Shown one piece after another: positions 1 to 9,175 of a DNA stretch of 64,000 nt. The notes beneath the pieces are model-generated. The model made no database searches and had not been told where the DNA came from. It saw nothing but the letters and a program-made list of their open reading frames with translations. Position 1 is the first letter of the stretch; the number at the start of each line of letters is the position of its first letter. A program made the position numbers and the translations under genes. Origin of the DNA: Prochloron sp965198675 (GTDB lineage: Bacteria; Cyanobacteriota; Cyanobacteriia; Cyanobacteriales; Prochloraceae); assembly GCA_965198675.1 (NCBI GenBank), contig OZ240666.1:62001-126000 (forward strand), given 5' to 3'.

Positions 1-205
1 GAATTCCAAACCAAACCCCTGATACAAATTCCCTTTCGCATGACTGATTATCGCTTACGGGGATATCGTATCTTTCCCGATAAGGAAATGCGACAAGTGG
101 TGATTTATTTGAGGAAGACGGAATCACATGAACGTGAAACAAGATTGTTTTCGCTTGACGAATACTTACCACAAATTCGAGGTAATTCGATATGGTAACT
201 GGTAA
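1..205 (+). pseudogene. C-terminal fragment of a Rpn/DUF4351-type nuclease-transposase family gene
   Basis: The window opens inside this gene. Frame 1 reads QIPFRMTDYRLRGYRIFPDKE-like sequence followed by RQVVIYLRKT, which resembles the cyanobacterial Rpn/DUF4351 family (PD-(D/E)XK putative transposases). Near base 158 the homologous reading moves to the +1 frame, where NTYHKFEVIR follows, the usual family continuation, so there is a frameshift. The reading then enters the heptamer array at 194 and stops. The remnant is therefore frameshifted and truncated at the array. The family call rests on remembered sequence character, not a search. Confidence 0.55.
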
Positions 206-382
206 CTGGTAACTGGTAACTGGTAACTGGTAACTGGTAACTGGTAACTGGTAACTGCTAACTGGTAACTGGTAACTGGTAACTGGTAACTGGTAACTGC
301 TAACTGGTAACTGGTAACTGGTAACTGGTAACTGGTAACTGGTAACTGCTAACTGGTAACTGGTAACTGGTAACTGGTAACT
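194..382. repeat. 27-unit heptanucleotide (GGTAACT) tandem array
   Basis: There are 27 perfect-register 7-mers GGTAACT, except units 10, 16 and 23, which are GCTAACT. This is the class of short tandemly repeated repetitive (STRR) heptamers known from filamentous cyanobacteria. Both flanking genes end in it: the DUF4351 fragment from the left and the protease-TPR pseudogene from the right. Read on the minus strand it stays open and would encode a heptapeptide repeat TSYQLPV for 63 codons. The same heptamer occurs at 59342-59442 and as short runs near 3400, 37910, 41365, 46300 and 54747. Confidence 0.95.
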
Positions 383-1387
383 GGTTATGCCTCGATTATA
401 ATATGCTCTGGCGAAATCAGGATAAATTTCAATTGCTTTATTATAATTTCGCACCGCTTCCCGTTTATTTCCTAACTCAGAATGACAGGTATTTTTGCCA
501 TTAAGTGCTATCACCCGGTTAAAATCTTCCAAACCTAAGACGCAATTTCCCAGTTTTAAGTAAGCTTCACCCCGGAGGTAATAAGCTTTAAGATTGTGGG
601 GATCTGACTTGATAGCTTGATTATAATAGGCGATCGCCCCTTGATAGTCTCCAGTCTTAGCTTTCCTCTCTCCTAGACTAATTAAATCTGTTGGTGGGGA
701 AGTATTTGTTGCTGCTATTCCCTCACTACTATTTTCTAGATAGAGAGCAATAGGAATACCTGCACCGAAACTTTTGTTTGAATTTACGTCGAAAATAGAC
801 TCCCCATTAATTCCCACCAGACGTCCATTAGTATCCAGCAGCGGACCCCCAGAAGTCCCTGGAGTAGCGGGATTATCATGGAGAATTTCATAGCCATCTT
901 TTCTCCCGGATACTTGACTCACTATCTCAGCTTTTAGATATTCATAGAAAGGTTCCTGAATATCAGCAAGGGGAGCTGAATAACCGGCTAAATAAATAGT
1001 AGTTCCTTCAGAAATGGTCTCCCTATTACCTATCTCAGCAACTGCATATATTTCCGTGCTCGTAAATTGTAAGGTAGCTAAGTCTAATCCAGGTACATGT
1101 TTTATAGAGCTATGAGCAACAGCATATTGCCTTCCATTTATTGTAACTTAATATTGCCCCGGACTATCCATCACGTGCTTATTGGTCAAGACAGTATAAA
1201 CATTCCCCTCCCGCTTGATAATGACTCCAGATCCAGTTTCTGCACCATGGATTCTGACGATAAACTGTTTGGCGATTTTAGATACTTCCGGAGCTTCTAA
1301 AGCCATAGCCACGGGTGGCTCCACGAAAGTAATTGTGGCCGCAGCACCTATAAATAGGGGTATAATATTACGGGCAAACAAAATCAT
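383..1387 (-). pseudogene. Trypsin-like serine protease with TPR tail, copy 1, in-frame nonsense codon
   Basis: The ATG at 1387 follows a GGAGG. The frame encodes a signal/anchor-like hydrophobic N-terminus, then a trypsin-like domain with LTNKHV (His) and GLDLA (Asp), and GTSGG with the catalytic Ser intact near 855. TPR repeats follow (for example GDYQGAIAYYNQAI). Codon 80 (1148-1150) is TAA, where the paralogue at 9176 has CAA (Gln). Downstream the frame is open with no further stop or shift and runs straight into the heptamer array, so the TPR part is truncated there. One substitution and one truncation are the only damage I see. The protein is likely envelope-associated. Confidence 0.8.
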
Positions 1388-1876
1388 CAAACCTCCATCT
1401 CTCTTATTCTTCCCTCGGCGCTACCGGCGTTCTGTGGTTTAATCATATTATATCTTCATCAGCCCAGATTTAGGGCTGGTGGGCAATGCCCACCCTACGG
1501 TTGGAAAAACCATAGCCACGGGTGGTTCCACGAAAGTAATTGTGGCCGCAGCACCTATAAATAGGGGTATAATATTACGGGCAAACAAAATCATCAAACC
1601 TCCATCTCTCTTATTCTTCCCTCGGCGCTACCGGCGTTCTGTGGTTTAATCATATTATATCTTCATCAGCCCAGATTTAGGGCTGGTGGGCAATGCCCAC
1701 CCTACGGTTGGAAAAACCATAGCCACGGGTGGTTCCACGAAAGTAATTGTGGCCGCAGCACCTATAAATAGGGGTATAATATTACGGGCAAACAAAATCA
1801 TCAAACCTCCATCTCTCTTATTCTTCCCTCGGCGCTACCGGCGTTCTGTGGTTGAATCATATTATATCATCATCAG
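1303..1876. repeat. 207-bp tandem repeat, 2.8 copies, spanning the 5' end and upstream region of the protease gene
   Basis: The segment starting CCATAGCCACGGGTGG recurs at 1303, 1510 and 1717 (period 207). The third copy ends near 1876. Each unit holds the antisense of about the first 28 protease codons, its RBS and upstream region. The first two units also hold a GGTGGGCAATGCCCACC palindrome. Copies are nearly identical, implying recent amplification. The third unit abuts the start of the M16 peptidase gene, so the divergent promoter region is multiplied. Confidence 0.93.
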
Positions 1877-1884
1877 AAAACAGT

Positions 1885-3384
1885 ATGGTAAAAAAGATCC
1901 TTGTCCTCTTGTTAATCTGGAGTTTGCTCTTAGCACCTGCAAGAGCTGATACCTCATCGATTCAGCCCTATTTAGACCGAGTCCAGGAGCGAGTTAAAGA
2001 GTTTCGTCTGGATAATGGGATGAAGTTCATTGTTCTGGAAGATCATCAAGCACCGGTTATCTCTTTCGTTACCTATGGAGACGTGGGGGCTGTAGATGAA
2101 CCTGATGGTAAAACCGGTGTGGCTCACTTTCTGGAGCATTTAGCTTTTAAGGGTACCCAGCGCATTGGTACCACTAACTACAGAAGGGAAAAACGAGTGC
2201 TAGCTCGCTTGGATCGTCTCTTTGATAAAATCCAAGCAGCGAAAGCAGCAGGAGAAGGACAAGACCTAGCCAAACTAGAGCGTAAATTTAACCAAAAACT
2301 ACTTGAGGCGAGCAAATATGTAGAGCAAAACGAGTTGGGACGTATTGTGGAAACTGCTGGGGGTGTGGGTTTGAATGCTGCCACCTCCACAGACTACACT
2401 ATCTACTTCTACTCTTTTCCCGCCAATAAATTAGAACTATGGATGTCTTTGGAGTCGGAGCGCTTCCTGGATCCGGTGTTTCGGGAATTTTATCAGGAAA
2501 AAGATGTCATTTTAGAAGAGCGACGGTTGCGAACGGATAACTCCCCCATTGGGAAGATGATTGAGGAGTTTCTGGGTACTGCTTTTAGTACTCATCCCTA
2601 CAAGCGTCCCACTATCGGTTATAACGAAGATATCCGCAATTTAACCCGAGAGGACGTGAAGCAGTTTTTCTCCACCTACTATGTTCCCAGTAATTTAACT
2701 ATCGCCATTGTAGGGGATGCGGATCCCACGGAAGTAGAGAAACTGGCTGGCATTTACTTCAGTCGTTATCCCAAACGACCTGCACCACCGCAAGTAACTA
2801 TTATAGAACCGCCGCAACAAGAATCGAGGGAAGTAACTTTAGAACTGCCAACCCAACCCTGGTATCTAGAAGGATACCATCGCCCTGACCTCAACCATCC
2901 GGACAACCCAGTGTACCGGATAATCTCTGGTATACTCAGCGATGGACGCACCTCTCGCTTGTATCAGTCTTTAGTAGAAGAAAAGCAAATAGCTCTCAAT
3001 GCTCAAGGTTTTAGTGGGTTTCCGGGGGAAAAGTATCCCAATTTAGTTTTGTTATATGCTCTCACAGCCCCAGGTCATAGGATAGAAGAGGTAGGAGCAG
3101 CATTAGAGACCGAAATAGAACGACTGAAGACTGAACTAGTAACTGATGAAGAGTTAGAGCGGGTCAAAACCCAAGCCCGGGCTGCTCTCCTGCGAACCTT
3201 GGATTCTAATATAGGTATGGCGCGACTGTTAACAGAATACGAAGCTAAAACTGGCAGTTGGCGCAATTTGTTTAAGGAACTAGACCGCCTGAGCTTTGTA
3301 AGTGCTGAGGACGTACAACGGGTCGCTCAAGCTACTTTTGTCCCCGAAAATCGCACCATTGGGCGTTTATTATCGAATCAATAG
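1885..3384 (+). CDS. M16 family zinc metallopeptidase, catalytic subunit type
   Basis: I choose the ATG at 1885 (MVKKILVLLLIW...) because it begins a clear signal peptide ending near ARA. The ATG-like start 33 bases upstream lies in the duplicated promoter unit. The protein has about 499 residues in two M16 halves. The first half has the inverted zinc motif HFLEH at residues 81-85, and a later acidic LESER segment probably gives the third ligand. It likely acts in the periplasm on peptides or misfolded proteins. The second M16 gene, at 3998, lacks the zinc motif, matching the usual active/inactive M16 pairing in bacteria. A TnpB remnant now separates the two genes. Confidence 0.9.
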   Translation: MVKKILVLLLIWSLLLAPARADTSSIQPYLDRVQERVKEFRLDNGMKFIVLEDHQAPVISFVTYGDVGAVDEPDGKTGVAHFLEHLAFKGTQRIGTTNYRREKRVLARLDRLFDKIQAAKAAGEGQDLAKLERKFNQKLLEASKYVEQNELGRIVETAGGVGLNAATSTDYTIYFYSFPANKLELWMSLESERFLDPVFREFYQEKDVILEERRLRTDNSPIGKMIEEFLGTAFSTHPYKRPTIGYNEDIRNLTREDVKQFFSTYYVPSNLTIAIVGDADPTEVEKLAGIYFSRYPKRPAPPQVTIIEPPQQESREVTLELPTQPWYLEGYHRPDLNHPDNPVYRIISGILSDGRTSRLYQSLVEEKQIALNAQGFSGFPGEKYPNLVLLYALTAPGHRIEEVGAALETEIERLKTELVTDEELERVKTQARAALLRTLDSNIGMARLLTEYEAKTGSWRNLFKELDRLSFVSAEDVQRVAQATFVPENRTIGRLLSNQ

Positions 3385-3509
3385 GGGGATAGGGGGATAG
3401 CTCACAACAGTGACCAGTGGACAGTAACCAGTGACCAGTTAAATATTTATCTGGAGGGTCTGAGTCTCCCACTAAAATAACAACATCATGGTAACTGGTA
3501 CCATGGTAC

Positions 3510-3921
3510 AACGATAGTGGTAGAAGACTTAGCAGTACGAAACATGGTCAAGAACCGTTCGCTTGCTCGTAGCATTAGTGATGCAGGGTGGAATGAACTG
3601 ATCAGACAACTTGAGTATAAAAGCGATTGGTATGGTCGTGAGTTGATTAAGATTGACCGCTTTTTTCTCTCTAGCAAGCGGTGTGGAAACTGCGGTTTCG
3701 TAATAGATAAATTACCGTTAAGTATCAGAGAGTGGAAATGTACGCAGTGCGAGATTACTCACGATCGAGATATCAACGCAGCTAAGAATATTTTGGCGGC
3801 AGGGCTTGCCGTGTCAGTCTGTGGAGCGACCGTAAGACCAATCGGACTTGGCTTCGAGAGGCAGGTGCAAAAGACCCCCGGCATCATCGATGGCGGGGGA
3901 AGGAAGCAGAAACCTAAGTAG
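3510..3921 (+). pseudogene. tnpB: TnpB (IS200/IS605 OrfB) C-terminal fragment
   Basis: About 135 codons match the C-terminal half of TnpB: an EDLAVRNM-like segment, the zinc ribbon CGNCG...CTQC, and DRDINAAKNI with the last RuvC Asp. The N-terminal RuvC and DNA-binding parts are missing. Homology begins abruptly at about 3510, just after heptamer-like sequence (GGTAACTGGTACCATGGTAC). It sits between two M16 genes that are normally adjacent. It cannot encode an active nuclease. Confidence 0.88.
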
Positions 3922-3924
3922 CGA

Positions 3925-3975
3925 TGCTTGGGAATCCCCTCCCTCAGCGTCAGCGGGGAGGGGAGGATGTCAACT
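3925..3975 (+). mobile_element. Right-end hairpin of the IS200/IS605-type element
   Basis: After the TnpB stop, CCCCTCCCTCAGCGTCAGCGGGGAGGGG forms a strong hairpin followed by AGGATGTCAAC, the usual form of a TnpB element right end in cyanobacteria. In intact elements this region is also the 3' scaffold of the TnpB guide RNA. The sequence TCGAATCAATA occurs both before the insert (3373-3383) and after it (3983-3993). Confidence 0.75.
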
Positions 3976-3997
3976 TATACCCTCGAATCAATAAAAA

Positions 3998-5467
3998 ATG
4001 ACCAACAAAAAAGGTCTGAGAATCCTTAGCTACATCGGTTTCCTGTGCATAAGCTGGGTTGTAGTACTATTTTTGCATCAACCAGCAGTAGCTCAAACAC
4101 CCAACCATTACACAGAACTAGAGTTTCCCCCTCTAAGGGAAGTAGAACTGCCAGAGTACGAGCGCTACCAACTGGATAACGGCATGGTAGTATATTTAAT
4201 GCCAGATAGGGAACTGCCTTTAGTAGGTGGTACTGCCATAATTCGCACTGGTTCTCGCTTAGAGAGCAACGAAAAGGTCGGTTTAGCAGAGTTGGTGGGA
4301 ACAGTAATGCGCAGCGGTGGTACCCAACAACATGCTCCTGAGGTGCTGAACCAGATGTTAGAGCAGCGAGCAGCTAGAGTGGAAACAGGTATAGGTACCA
4401 GCTCTGGTAGCGCTAGTTTCAGTGCTCTCAGTGAAGACATAGACACTGTGTTCCAATTATTTGCCCAGGTACTTCGCTTTCCTGCATTTCCCACAGACAA
4501 ACTGGAACTAGCTAAAACCCAAATTCGGGGTAGCATTGCTCGTCGTAATGACGACCCCGGGGATATTGCCAGTCGAGAGTTCCAGAAGTTAATCTATGGC
4601 AATGATAGTCCCTATGCACGCACTGTGGAATATGAGTCTTTAGATAACATTTCCCGAGAAGACGTGGTGGACTTCTACCAAGAGTATTTTCATCCCGAAC
4701 GGATAATTTTGGGCATTGTGGGAGATTTTGAGTCTTCGCAAATGAAGGAACTCATTGAGGAAGCATTTGGGGATTGGGCACCAGGAGATACAGTGAATGA
4801 TTTTATTCCCACAGCATTCCAGCAATACCAGTCTGGTGTCTTTTTTATCAATCAACCCCAGTTGACTCAGAGTAATATACTCCTGGGACATTTGGGAGAC
4901 GAGCTAAATAACCCGGACTATCCTGCACTGACTGTTATGAATGGAGTCTTGAATGGATTTGGTGGCCGTTTGTTTAATGAGTTGCGATCGCGTCAAGGTT
5001 TAGCTTATTCCGTCTATGGGGTTTGGAGTCCCCGCTACGACTATCCTGGCATGTTTATCGCTGGAGGGCAAACTCGTTCTGATACTACCGTAGCTTTTGT
5101 CCAATCTCTCCTGGCTGAAATAGAGAAACTGCGCACAAGTCCTATTTCTGAGGCAGAATTAGCCTACGCTAAAGAATCCATTCTCAACTCCTTTGTCTTC
5201 AATTTCCAACAGCCCAGTCAAAGTTTATCCCGACTAATGCGCTATGATTATTACGACTATCCTGCTAATTTTCTCAATCAATATCAGCAAGGGGTGAAAG
5301 CAACTACAATTGAAGATGTGCAGCGAGTTGCTCAAGAATATCTACAGCGTGGAGGCTTTCTTACTTTAGTAGTGGGAAATAGCCAGAAAATACAACCCCC
5401 TTTGAGGAATTTAGGCATAGAAGTGCAAACAATCGATATTTCCATTTCTCAGCCCCAGAGTAGTTAA
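3998..5467 (+). CDS. M16 family peptidase, non-catalytic partner
   Basis: A 489-residue protein with an N-terminal signal peptide (cleavage near AVAQ). It has the M16 fold in two halves, but the zinc motif position reads GLAELVGTVM instead of HxxEH, so this subunit cannot bind zinc. The C-terminal half carries the conserved GGRLFNELRSRQGLAYS segment. It is expected to pair with the HFLEH-containing product of the upstream gene. The ATG at 3998 is only about five bases after the downstream copy of TCGAATCAATA, suggesting that before the insertion the two M16 genes were almost contiguous. Confidence 0.88.
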   Translation: MTNKKGLRILSYIGFLCISWVVVLFLHQPAVAQTPNHYTELEFPPLREVELPEYERYQLDNGMVVYLMPDRELPLVGGTAIIRTGSRLESNEKVGLAELVGTVMRSGGTQQHAPEVLNQMLEQRAARVETGIGTSSGSASFSALSEDIDTVFQLFAQVLRFPAFPTDKLELAKTQIRGSIARRNDDPGDIASREFQKLIYGNDSPYARTVEYESLDNISREDVVDFYQEYFHPERIILGIVGDFESSQMKELIEEAFGDWAPGDTVNDFIPTAFQQYQSGVFFINQPQLTQSNILLGHLGDELNNPDYPALTVMNGVLNGFGGRLFNELRSRQGLAYSVYGVWSPRYDYPGMFIAGGQTRSDTTVAFVQSLLAEIEKLRTSPISEAELAYAKESILNSFVFNFQQPSQSLSRLMRYDYYDYPANFLNQYQQGVKATTIEDVQRVAQEYLQRGGFLTLVVGNSQKIQPPLRNLGIEVQTIDISISQPQSS

Positions 5468-5545
5468 TCACTTTTAAATGGTGGGTAATATGTCCTGCCA
5501 TTTTCTAATCTAACTTATAGGAGCACAATCTATCAGATAAATTAC

Positions 5546-6993
5546 ATGTTGACTGAATCTAGAGCAAATTATGACAGTCCTTGGAAAGAAGCACTGGATG
5601 TTTATTTCGAGCCATGAATGGCCTTTTTCTTCCCTCATGCTTATAGAGGTATTGATGGTCGTAAAGGTTATGAATCCTTAGACACAGAATTGCAGGAAAT
5701 TATTCGAGACGCCGAAACAGGAAGGCGTTTCGCAGACAAACTGGTTAAAGTGTGGTTGAAAGACGGCTCCGAAACTGTAATCTTAATTCACCTAAAAGTA
5801 TAAAGTCAAGTATAATCAGATTTTCCAAAGCGTATCTATGTGTATAATAGCCGTTTGCGGGACAAATATAACCTACAAGTAATTAGTTTAGCCGTCTTAG
5901 GAGACACCAACAAAAATTGGCGACCCACCACTTACCAATATAGTCGCTGAGGATTTAACATAACCTTGCAGTTTCCCATCGTGAAGCTGCTAGACTATCA
6001 ACAGCAGTGGGAGACTTTAGAGCAAAGCAAAAGCAGTAATCCCTTTGCAGTTATTGTCATGGCTCATCTTTCACCCAAGCAACTTCAGACAATCCCCGGC
6101 AACGGTTACAATCAAAATTGAGTTTAGTGCGGGGATTGTACCAACGAGGTTATAATAGGAACGAGATTCTGGAACTATTCCGGTTAATTGAGTGGGTCAG
6201 CACCCCGCACGCTTTGTAGCGTTGCTCTCGTGCCTCCTCTTCAGTTAGCTGACCAGCTGTAGGATGCGTTACGCCATAGCTGTCAGCTTTAAACACTTCT
6301 CCAGACGTGTGCTAACGCATCCTACTTAACTGACTACGTTATTGGCAAGAGTTAAAGTTCCTACCCACCCCCCAACCCCCCTCCCAGGAGGGGGGCTACG
6401 GGGGGTGGGTAGTTCCAAGCTCTAGAACTCAAAGGTTAAATAGTTTTACTCGGGGTAAGACAGTGCTTTTGGGATAGTACCCACCCCCTTTCCCCCTCCC
6501 GGGAGGGGGTAGGGGTGGGTTAGCTCGGCTAACTTTACCCCAGCAATTCGGGAACTACGGTTAAAACCGCTCGTGTCGTTTTTCGGACACCATTTGAAAA
6601 TGGTGGTTTCCAAACTCCCGTGAGGTTTACATGATGGTTCTACCAGGAAGACTCGATGGTGAATTTAGAACTGAACTAAAGCGTGTAAGGGAGGAAAATC
6701 GGATGCCATATATTACAGGTTTTGAGCGGGATGGAATGGTACAAGCTATTCGGGAGTCGGCGATCGCTGTTTTGGAAACACGATTTGAAGTAGTACTTGA
6801 ATAATTGCAGGATATGGTGAATGCTATGGAAGATATAGAATTATTGAAACAGCTTCATCGACGTTCTTTGGAAGAATTTGAGCAAATCTTAGCACAGGGC
6901 GGAGAACTAGAGAATGCCATTATTACAGGTGATTTTCCTGCCAGTACCCCCTGTATTGATTCCCAACCCTACTTGCGCCGGAGCGATCGCTGA
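5546..6993 (+). pseudogene. DUF4351/Rpn-type putative transposase gene, decayed and split by an RNA element
   Basis: From ATG 5546 the reading MLTESRANYDSPWKEALDVYFE is followed by a TGA, then MAFFFPHAYRGIDG, LDTELQEIIRDAETGRRFADK and VWLKDG. Later segments in shifted frames match the same cyanobacterial family (NPFAVIVMAHL, EILELFRLIEW). At 6195/6196 the codon TGG of IEW is followed by a 435-bp element. Reading resumes at 6631 in the same frame as MMVLPGRLDGEFRTELKR and ends with remnants such as ELLKQLHRRSLEEF near 6835. Several stops and shifts predate or accompany the insertion. The family call is from memory of its typical sequence. Confidence 0.7.
6196..6630 (+). mobile_element. HEARO/omega-RNA-like structured element, copy A
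   Basis: This 435-bp element begins GTCAGCACCCCGC and ends GTGAGGTTTAC, immediately followed by ATGATG. It shares ordered blocks with 14366-14711 and 47747-48277: ACGTTATTGGCAAG, CTCTAGAAC, GGGGTAAGACAGTGC and GGCTAACTTTACCC. Removing it joins TGG to ATG in frame within the DUF4351 pseudogene, which fixes both ends. The right flank ATGA matches the NTGA target-adjacent motif reported for IsrB and the ATGA/GTGA sites of HEARO RNAs. There is no protein gene. Two G/C-rich palindromes and a GTAGGATGCGTTA repeat pair lie in its internal arms. Confidence 0.65.
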
Positions 6994-7079
6994 ACCCAGC
7001 CTACCACTGTCTACTCCCCTTTGCGCCTTTGCTACTTTGCGCGAGACCACTATCCCTATTATAATTCATTGAGTCTACC

Positions 7080-8658
7080 TTGTTTCCCAAATTATCGAGT
7101 AATATGCGTCCTCCCCTTACCCTTGCCGCCCTAGCACAAGCTGGATCTTATCAAGTAAAATCTATCGATACAGCCAAAAAACTGTTCCAAGACCACTATC
7201 ACCTTCGTTCGTCCGAAAGGAAACAAGCGCGAGATAATTCCAACCTAAAAGAAGCAGAAATTCAGTACTATGAGCATAAATTAGGCAAAACTGCCCAAAA
7301 ACGAGAGAAGGACAATAAGCAAGAATTGAGCTATCTCTACCGTCAACTCCTAGGAAAGTTAAACCAACAGGAGATTGACGCTAAACTAAAAGAGATTATA
7401 ACTTGGGCTCAGGATAGTTGGCCAACTCAGTTCAATTTCTCTGAAACCAAACTGATTCTATATTATATACAGCGACGTCAAAGCCCAGGTCGTCACTTTC
7501 CGGGTCAGCTTTTGGGGAATAGAGAAAGTGGAAGTAGATCCCTTTCCTATCCTAGAATGGCATTGGACTGAAGCAAAAGAGAAGCTGACCGCAGCAGGAG
7601 AAGAAGGGTGGAACCTCATACGACAGCTAATAATCATCATCCACCAACTCCTGGCGGCATTTTTAGCAGACTTGTATTATCTCGGTTTCGACCCCAACTA
7701 CCAACCTCAGTTCTTATATTTAAAGTCAGAATTGGACTTATTTGGCGCTGCATTTAACCCCTATATTAACCTCCTCCAGGAGCTTCAAGAACAACAACTG
7801 GAAACTTATGAGGAGGAGTTGGTCCAGCTTCTACCCCCATCATTACCAGAATTTTCCTTTGAAACCGTCACTATCAGTCAAAGGGGATTAAATCGCCGTA
7901 AAGGCCAAGCCCAATACTTTACGGTAGACTTAGGTAAGGTCGTAACCTTGGACATGGTTGCTATCCCTGGGGGAGAGTTCCTCATGGGTTCCTCGGAAGA
8001 CGAAGAAAAACGTTTTCCGAATGAAGGTCCACAGCATTGGGTGAAAGTTCCCCCCTTCTTCATGAGTAAGTATCCCGTCACCCAAGCTCAGTGGGAAGCA
8101 GTAATGGGGAATAATCCTTCTCGGTGGCGAGAACCCAATCTTCCCGTAGAGCGGGTCTCCTGGTCAGACAGTGTAAAGTTTTGTTATCAACTGACCCAAA
8201 AAACCAAAAAACAGTTTAGACTGGCAACTGAGGCTGAATGGGAATATGCAGCTCGTGCTGGAACCACAACTCCCTTCCACTTCGGTGGTACTATCACTAC
8301 CAACTTTGCCAACTATAATGGTAACTATACCTATGGTTTTGGTTATAAGGGGGTTTATCGCCAGAAGACAACAGTAGTAGGCAGTTTTCCTCCCAATAGC
8401 TTCGGTCTTTACGATATGCACGGCAATGTTTGGGAGTGGTGCTACGACATCTGGCATGATAACTACATAAACGCACCTAAAAATGGGTGGTCTTGGGAAG
8501 AGGGAAGGGAAGGTAGTGGGAATCGTTGTCGTGTCCTGCGGGGCGGTTCCTGGGACAACGATCCGGGAGCTTGTCGTTCTGCCATCCGCTCTCATCAAAT
8601 TATGCATACAAAAGACAAGTTTATTGGCTTGAGAATTGTTTGCCAAAAAACAAAGTAA
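7080..8658 (+). pseudogene. FGE-sulfatase (SUMF1-like) domain gene, frameshifted
   Basis: The first ORF (7080 or ATG 7104 to 7571) begins RPPLTLAALAQAGSY, with a charged helical stretch to about 7475. The matching continuation lies in another frame (VVTFRVSFWGIEKVEVDPFPILEWHW) and runs to 8658. It ends in a formylglycine-generating-enzyme-like domain: IPGGEFLMGS, NEGPQHWVKVPPFFMSKYPVT, HGNVWEWC and RVLRGGSWDNDP. In related cyanobacterial proteins I expect about 80 more residues between the two parts, so a deletion plus frameshift near 7475-7500 is likely. A separate 376-residue product from GTG 7528 is possible. These proteins usually have unknown substrates, and FGE catalytic activity is not implied. 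Confidence 0.7.
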
Positions 8659-8765
8659 GTAGTATATGTTTAATTAGCTACCTTTGGTTCGTAGGGTGGG
8701 CAATGGGGATAACGTTGGTACCCTTATAATGAGAGTAAATTCCTGATTGCCCACCAAACCACTTC

Positions 8766-9031
8766 CTAAGGATACACTATATCAAGTCTTAATGCAAGGG
8801 CTTTTATTCGTTCTTTTAGTTTTTTCCGTTCTTCTTTCTCAGAGCGGGTAAGAGGGAGGATAGCAAGTCCATTTTTCAGAAGATTTCGAGCGCGTTCCAG
8901 GTTGTTTTCTGCTGCTTCCAATTCAGCTAGTTCCAGACAGGCGGAAAAGTTGAGTTTTTGATTGAGAGATTCCTGGAAACAGCTACGAGCTTTGGCAATA
9001 TTACCTACACTATAGCGGTAAAAGCAGTTCG
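8766..9031 (-). pseudogene. Fragment of a TPR-like helical protein (C-terminus)
   Basis: On the minus strand one frame is open for about 88 codons without a start: CFYRYSVGNIAKARSC, LELAELEAAENNLERARNLL, KEERKKLKERIKALAL, then a stop at 8766. The helix-turn-helix pattern and Ala/Leu/Glu content resemble the last repeats of a TPR protein. Both ends are bounded by the GTGGGCAATGCCCACC-type repeat sequence (about 8693 and 9031). It has no start or known partner, so I treat it as a remnant. Confidence 0.5.
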
Positions 9032-9175
9032 TAGGGTGGGCAATAAGAGAAACATTTGTGTTTTTAGCGTAACATACATTATTTATTCCTCCATCCCCTC
9101 ATCAGGGGATAATATGATTAAATCGTAGAGATGTAGAGGGCGTAGAGATAAGAATAAAAGAGAAGAAGGTTATTG

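Noticed and set aside
194..382. Possible CRISPR array
   Set aside because: The repeats are 7-mers in direct tandem with no spacers and no cas genes nearby, so it is a heptanucleotide array.
6196..6630. Element A as cobalamin riboswitch, tmRNA or RNase P RNA
   Set aside because: None of the core conserved sequences of those RNAs are present, and three copies with mobile-type insertion ends do not fit them.
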